A stretch of DNA of 64,000 nucleotides, taken from assembly GCA_016800925.1 (NCBI GenBank), contig JABCPU010000143.1:1-64000 (forward strand), in the 5' to 3' direction. The position numbers were made by a program, and so were the translations under genes. Source of the DNA: Suillus spraguei. Lineage: Eukaryota > Basidiomycota > Agaricomycetes > Boletales > Suillaceae. Below, one piece after another: positions 58,716-64,000 of the stretch. Numbering within the stretch: position 1 is the first letter of the stretch; the number at the start of each line of letters is the position of its first letter. The notes below the pieces were generated by a model, which had not been told where the DNA came from, did not search any database, and saw only the letters and a list, made by a program, of their open reading frames with translations.

Positions 58716-60001
58716 TTACTTTGGCTGTGGGGGAGCCCATATCGTCGGGTTCAGTGAAAAAGGCCAATACATCTGACTCCGCATTGCTGTTATGGATCTA
58801 GGCTGTCGAAGCAGAGGAGTTGCGAGAAGAGGTAGCTTGAAGTGTTTGGTGGCGTGCTTCGTAACCAGGATCAGAGGCTTCAGCTTCGAGGTGGAAGACG
58901 GGCGATCACCGAGAGAGAGCGCCTCCATGCTTCGAGTCAGCGCGTCGATGGGGCACTCGGATTCAAAAGGAGTGACGCCAGGATCATTAGATGGACTGTC
59001 GGAGAGAGAGCGCGCCTGCATATGTCGGGTCAATGCGTTCATAGAGTAGGTGGGTTCAGGGAGCGGAGGACAAGGAATGCTGGATGTCTTGCGATGGATG
59101 TTGACTAGAATGAGTGGTCGAAGCTTGGAAGGACGAGGCAGGTCACCGAGAGTGAGAGCGTTCATTCGCACAATCAGAATGTCAACTGTAGGTTCTGATG
59201 TGGGTTCCTTCCGAGGCTGTGATTCAGAATGATCGTCCTAGAAACTCGGATGTTAGATCATGTGGAAACTGAGGATACGCTGCATCTTACCTCGTGGACA
59301 GTGCTTTCTTCATCAAATGACTCACAGTCGTTAGCGTCCAGGGCATCGTCCGAGAAGACGTCTGTAACAGTGTCGTCATGGGGTGCAAGAGTGGTGCTGG
59401 AATCAATAGACAGGCGTTTGCAATAGAGGCCAGGCGAAGTAAGAGTTAGGCAAGATGAACAAGTATTAGAACATGTGATTGGCCCTGGGCCGGACGTTGT
59501 TTCCGTCGATTCGATTAAACGCAATGGAGATGGCTGCAAATGATACGCTTCAATGGGCTTAGACGCAGCGGAGTTGGTATTGTCATTAGGCGTGCAATTA
59601 TAATTTGGGGCAGATACTGTTTCCGTTGATTCGATTAAAGGCAATTGAGATAGAGACGAAAATGGCTGCAAACGAGACGGATCGACAGACTGAGGCGTAA
59701 CAGAGGTGGTGGTGGTATTAGCGGATGAAGGATTAGAGCCGTCGTCATCGTCCTTGGGAACGGTGGGCATATGCTTGGTCTTGTTGCTGAGGATCCTCTG
59801 TGCAGACTTGTCGGCGGCGAGAACCAACGTGATCGTTGACAAGCAGATAGAGTATACAACAAGACCAGCGGAAGCCTTCTCTGCTTTAAACAGGACTTGA
59901 GCGGTATTGTCGACGACAACTCGCTTGAAGCAAGAGACCGTAAGGAAGCCGGTGACGGCGACGCGGGCAGTAATGGTCATGGCGGTCTGAGAGAATGTCA
60001 T
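58716..60001 (-). CDS. Two-exon hypothetical protein, 410 residues, N-terminal membrane segments
   Basis: The exons are 60001-59291 and 59237-58716, with a 53 bp GT-AG intron in phase 0. Together they encode 410 residues. The N-terminus has two hydrophobic stretches (ITARVAVTGFLTVSCF, and GLVVYSICLSTITLVLAA) with a basic segment between them. The rest is polar and Ser/Thr/Pro-rich. A motif LIESTETxS is repeated twice, and a ~25-residue unit (NALTxGDLPRPSKLRPLIL, or ALTRSMEALSLGDRP...KLKPLILV) occurs about three times in exon 2. I know no family for it. The clean splice and long frame make a real gene likely. Confidence 0.6.
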
Positions 60002-60619
60002 GATGATAAATGTTGGTTGAGAGAGGTGAAGATCGTCAAAATATGTTGGTACGCTTAAAAGAGGGTAAACTGCGAGGGAGCAAAAGACTTATGAGAGCAC
60101 GTCGTATTTATACTCCTGGAATTTATCCAGAAGATTAAAGTTTGTGCGCGGGCGATAAACAGACTCGATCGCGACGCGCTCGTCACGTGTTCAGAAAATC
60201 AACCAGTATGTTAGTGTAGAGCATCTGAAGATCCTCAGAAAGTTGAGGGTGCATAGCATCGGTGTCCCCGCAAATGCCCCTGCGGAGTGGCTGCCCTCCA
60301 CCTGTATGTCAATCCTGCTAACTGTTTTGGCGTTGAAGTCTGGACTCTGCACTGTACAATGGTAAGCTACCCGAAACCCGGTTACCCTTGTGGACGTATT
60401 TTGTGGTGTCACTATCATGTGGAATGTAGTCCGGCCAGAGTAGCTGTGCAGTGGAGAAGGAGAAGGGTGAGCTGACAGGATGGCGGGGACAGCGATGGTC
60501 GAGACGTACGCGATAGGCGAGTCATGAGTTCCTTGTGATGGCTGTTCCGTAGCGTTCACTGTGATACTTGACGCCCATGAGATCCTTATCATCCTACAGA
60601 CTTTCACCACACAACGTCA
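60002..60619. other. Intergenic, no gene recognised
   Basis: The 5' flank of the minus-strand gene that ends at 58716 includes AAAAGAGGG and TATTTATACT near 60110. A frame at 60191-60610 (minus, 139 codons) has no recognisable motif or paralogue in the window. Confidence 0.4.
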
Positions 60620-61079
60620 AGCTCCCGTTAATACTCTCTCAAGTGACGCCCACATAGAGGCAACTTCCATCTTGATGAGGAGCACATTCCAAATCACTGC
60701 CAAATGCTCTGCACGATAGTCCAAAGGTCAGAACCTGATATTGCAGACGCGTCCGCAGATGTCAACTCATCCAATATGCAGTCAACTAACCTGAAGACAA
60801 ACTAAAACTGGTAGCGATCTCACCACATGCAGCATAACCGCGATGTTGCGAACCTGTATGCGAAGACACGCAGTCATGAAGTAGATGTGTTAACAACATC
60901 TGGCATAGCTCGACCAAGGCTTCAGTAGACTTTCCGAGTAGCAAACTGTGCAAAGCACACGCCCGGGCAAGCGACGCAACCAAAAAAATGTCATGGACAG
61001 TAGGTCTACGAGACGGTGAGGGGCGAAGACCGAGTGATAGTCCCAAAGTTGACAGGATCAATATGGTTGGCGCCAGCAC
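60620..61079 (-). pseudogene. Broken paralogue of the small gene at 57507-57995
   Basis: From ATG 61079 the first exon encodes MLAPTILILSTLGLSLGL, a signal-peptide-like start, and reads to CGEIATSF. After a probable junction the reading LVDCILDELTSADASAISGS, then DLWTIVQSI, matches LVDRILDDLMSALSGADLWA in the other copy. A stop or frame shift follows at SIWQ, and the remaining GSDLECAPHQDGSC lies in another frame. The family function is unknown. Two copies within 3.5 kb suggest local duplication. Confidence 0.5.
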
Positions 61080-61590
61080 TACATATACACAAATTTTATG
61101 AATATACAGAGCAAAATCAGCGCATGTAAAAAAATGCGAAGAGGCACTGTCGCCTTGAAAGTCAGACTGACTCTGACTGAGTCATTGTACAAGAACAAGG
61201 ATTAGCCACGGGACCGCCCAACAGCAGCAATCCAGTTCATTCCCAGCGCGGGGCGAATGAGCGATCAAAGAACCTGAAGAAACACGAGAAGAACAGGATT
61301 CGAGGTAGTGTCGAGGGCAGAAAGGAATTGGCAGAAGTCGGCAAAGTCTATTAATATTGTGAGCGTTTTTGGCTCTTTTTAACTATGTTTCTACTATGGC
61401 AAAAAATAGTCTTGACTACTACGTTGATGCTACGCCTTCTGATGTCAAAAGTGCATCAACTTGAATATTCCATTCTGGTGTACTCTCTGAGCTTCGATTG
61501 AGTTCATACGTCCATGCCTTCCATAGTTAACCTCAAGTTCAAATCATTATTTCATCACAGCACTGACATTAACATCTTTCCTGTGTATAG
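61080..61590. other. Upstream region of the GATA pseudogene, no separate gene recognised
   Basis: An ATG at about 61396 (MAKNSLDYYVDATPSDVKSA) is followed soon by a stop. It may be a damaged first exon of the GATA-type gene, but this is unsupported. Confidence 0.35.
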
Positions 61591-63170
61591 GATAACAAGT
61601 CCATTGTTGTTTTCAGCAACTTGAGCGACACCGAGTCACTCACGAAAACTTGGAAGGTAACTATCATTGTCATCATATTTAATCTCATTTAACTTTTTTA
61701 CTAACCCTTTTCATACTAGGTATGCACCATTGCAGCAATCTCGAGCAGGGCCAACGGCTCGAGAATCTCTCTTGGCGACTTGCAAAACCTAATGGTCGAC
61801 GCCGACAATGCAAAGTCTAAACGTGAATTCAAGAAGTTGTCAAAGAACATGGGCGACAAAATTGACAAGGAGAAGGGCCGGTATGTTTCCATTCACTCCT
61901 CTCACAGCAGTTTACATTAATCAAATTTCGTAGCGCTATCGAATCTCTCGAGGCTCCTGACTTCAAACGAAATGCTTCGACTAACCTCATTCGTCAAGGA
62001 GCAGTCGAACACGAACGTTCTCGGGAGGCTTCCCAAAATGCCCGGCCCGGTACCATTAAGCGAATGCAGTTTACATTCAGCATCGACGCTCCTCCCGACT
62101 CATTCCCTGCAACCTCTTCTTCGTCTTATACCTTCTCCAGCGAAGGCTCCACGCCCACCAAGCTAGACCTCAGGCCTAGCGCTGAGTTCAGATAGGGTCG
62201 CAGGCGCAGGAGAGGTGACGGAACCCCTGGTGCTAACCATGCCTCTTCCAACCCCGCATCCAACCGGAACGGCGTTTCCTCTTCTGCTACCAATGACTCA
62301 TCTTACGAAAGATTCGTCGCCTCTTACGAGAAACTTCATTTTCCTCCCATTTCCAGTACTTCGTTTGGCCCAACTGCTCTCCTCTATTCCACCCCCACCC
62401 TATCTAACCCTATGAGTCAAGGGGAAGGTGTCAGTGGTGGCTGCGCGACAGGCTTTAGCATTTTTCGTCTGACCATTGAACTCCGAGCTTCTAGGCGAGG
62501 AGTACGATGGCGAAGACGACCGAATGGCCGATGCTCCCATTGTGCAATCAGACGATACGAAAGAGGACAAGAATGATGAAGGTACATTGTTATGCGGTAT
62601 GACGAATACAGCAACAGCAACAATAGCGACAACAACGTCCCCACCCAACTAAGGGCGAGTCCCCCCTTTGCGGGCCTGCAGCATCTTCAGCCAAGCAAGA
62701 CGTCCTAATGAGCGATTCTCATCAGCAGCAGCAACCACAGCCATCCACTCCTGATCCATTTCCAGTCCCGCAAGTCCCTTCTCACTCTCACACTCGCACA
62801 CATTCGCACCCGCGTACTCGCTGCAAGGACCACTCCGGCAAGATACCAACTAACCGTCCCGTACTTATGGTGCAAAAATCTGCCACTAAGAGGCTGGCAA
62901 AACTGGACGGCATGCATCCGGGGGTGTTAAGAGTCCCTCATCTGCTGTCCCGTCAGCATCTGCTCCCAAGCACTCCGCTGCTGCAACCATGAAACATACT
63001 GCATCTGCTACCGCAACAAGCCTTAACCCACTTCTCACACTGGGAGGTGCTGCACCGGGTGGAGGGAAAGCAACACGTACTGCTCCCGGCGGCGTCAAGG
63101 CTGAGTGTAGTAACTGCGGGGCTACCCATACCCCACTTTGGAGAAGAGGCTTGAACGACGAGTTGAAATG
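61591..63170 (+). pseudogene. GATA-type transcription factor pseudogene
   Basis: Fragments follow the order of a basidiomycete GATA factor. First is VVFSNLSDTESLTKTWK (exon 61591-61656), then LEQGQRLENLSWRL, LQNLMVDADNAKSKREFKKL, EAPDFKRNASTNLIRQ, EHERSREASQ, RPGTIKRMQFTFSIDAPPD and a long Ser/Pro-rich stretch. Last is the finger start CSNCGATHTPLWRRGLNDEL at about 63106-63165. Frames change before LEQGQ and again between WRL and LQNL, where about 7 nt including the usual W-H codons are missing. A stop follows at AEFR. The finger's second half (CNACGLY) is absent. The gene is inactive and 3'-truncated. The intact parent would be a nitrogen- or light-type regulator elsewhere in the genome. Confidence 0.72.
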
Positions 63171-63744
63171 GTTAGACACGACTTTTCGGGCAGGACGGCC
63201 CTTGGACTTTGAGGTCATGATAAGTGCCAACTTGCACACTGAGATACATTCAAACATATGTCAAAGTTTCACTGAACAAATATTATGTCATCATATTTAC
63301 ATACGACCTACTGCCGGCAATTGCCACTGGCAGAATGGCAGCAGTCTGCCAACAACACTAATTCGAGGTCAAATGCAACAGATACCGGAAGACAACCGAT
63401 AAACAGGTCATGAATTGACAATTAATCATTGATCGGTGGCTACGATCAACGAAGCCAATTACTATAGAGTCTCGACAACATAGCCGCCACCACGAGGGCT
63501 TCATCGTCAGCAAAGCAGAGGGATATAACCTCTTTTTGCATGTTTCCACAACCTTTTATCTTCCACAAAACTTATACAACTACGTTTCTAACACATACAT
63601 TCTTGTGACAATGTACGGGATGTAAGAGACGTCTTTGGCATCATTTGTAAAAGTGTTCCACCAATCCCATTGCTCCATCACCAGCGCCGTAAACTCACCG
63701 CAAGCATCAAACTTTTTTTAAAAAGTCTTTTGTTGATAGGTTAA
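63171..63744. other. Intergenic, no gene recognised
   Basis: Sequence between the truncated GATA finger and the start of the next permease repeat. No supported frame. Confidence 0.45.
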
Positions 63745-63880
63745 TTCCACAAGATCCTACTGGTAGGTAATTATTGTTCCTAGCTTAGGTCGAGTTCTGT
63801 TCGCATCCCCGGCAATACTGCAGGCCAAGTTTGCCTTTTGTATATGATTGGCTCCTGCTCTCTTTCATTGTACTACCACG
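63745..63880 (+). promoter_or_regulatory. Upstream block shared by permease copies 2, 3 and 4
   Basis: CACAAGATC, GTCGAGTTCTGTTCGCATCC, GCAATA, GCCAAGTT, TGATCTGC/TGATTGGC and TCTTTCA-TACTACCACGATG recur in order before copies 2 (49030-49170), 3 (54500-54642) and 4. This conservation across paralogues suggests the basal promoter and 5' UTR of the array, though recent duplication alone could explain it. Confidence 0.5.
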
Positions 63881-64000
63881 ATGGGCTTGGAAGATTCAGT
63901 CGATGTGTCCGATGCTGTCGCCCGTGTCAAGCTGGAGAAATTAGGCTACAAGCAGGAGATGACTCGGGTTTGTGTTCGTTCTTGTTCCTTTTGATTCACA
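63881..64000 (+). CDS. APC-family permease, array copy 4 (first exon; cut by window end)
   Basis: ATG 63881 opens MGLEDSVDVSDAVARVKLEK with LGYKQEMTR, ending at a GT donor at about 63968 as in copies 2 and 3. One residue differs from copies 2 and 3 at a position that is Gly in all the other copies (Lys here). The rest lies outside the window. Confidence 0.8.

Overview
The window looks like nuclear DNA of a basidiomycete fungus, most likely an agaricomycete. Genes are split by many 48-70 bp GT-AG introns. The families present are typical of that group: a KDZ transposase with a TET/JBP-like oxygenase, a DUF6533 membrane protein, a chromodomain Ty3/gypsy element and Pif1-type Helitron remnants. 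No rRNA, tRNA or CRISPR array was recognised.

Layout. From 0 to 22.5 kb the window is almost wholly mobile DNA. It holds the end of an LTR element (1-730), short repeats, a decayed TET/JBP-like oxygenase gene (+, 1.5-2.8 kb), a 1 kb degenerate repeat array, and a decayed KDZ transposase (-, 4.9-8.2 kb). Next is a decayed gene of a basidiomycete repeat-associated family, split by a 942 bp solo LTR (8.5-11.0 kb). A Ty3/gypsy chromovirus (-, 11.2-19.9 kb) follows. Its pol is broken, but an antisense, spliced, apparently intact Zn2Cys6-like gene lies between integrase and the 3' LTR. Its other LTR has been hit by an inverted solo LTR of the same family, giving a palindrome of about 1.5 kb. An integrase-core DDE gene (20.5-22.4 kb) ends this part.

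From 22.5 to 39 kb the window is genic: an aldo-keto reductase fragment, an APC permease (-), a DUF6533 protein (-), a PPR-like protein (-), an HRI1-like protein (+), GAPDH (+, 9 exons including a 5-nt microexon) and an isoprenylcysteine methyltransferase-like protein (-). From 39 to 44 kb no convincing gene is seen.

From 44 to 64 kb there is a direct array of four APC amino-acid/GABA-type permease copies (44.1, 49.2, 54.6 and 63.9 kb, the last cut by the window end). Copies 2 and 3 lie in a 5.47 kb-period segmental duplication and carry probable frame breaks. All three complete copies share microexons of 15, 4 and 10 nt. Between them lie a 203 bp mariner-like MITE, a Helitron helicase remnant, two related small hypothetical genes, a two-exon hypothetical membrane protein and a GATA-factor pseudogene that lacks the second half of its zinc finger.

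A theme of the left part is decay by transitions. Premature stops in the TET/JBP gene, KDZ transposase, gypsy gag and integrase-core gene mostly sit where homologues have Arg (CGA to TGA) or Trp (TGG to TGA/TAG). This fits C-to-T mutation of methylated cytosine in repeats.
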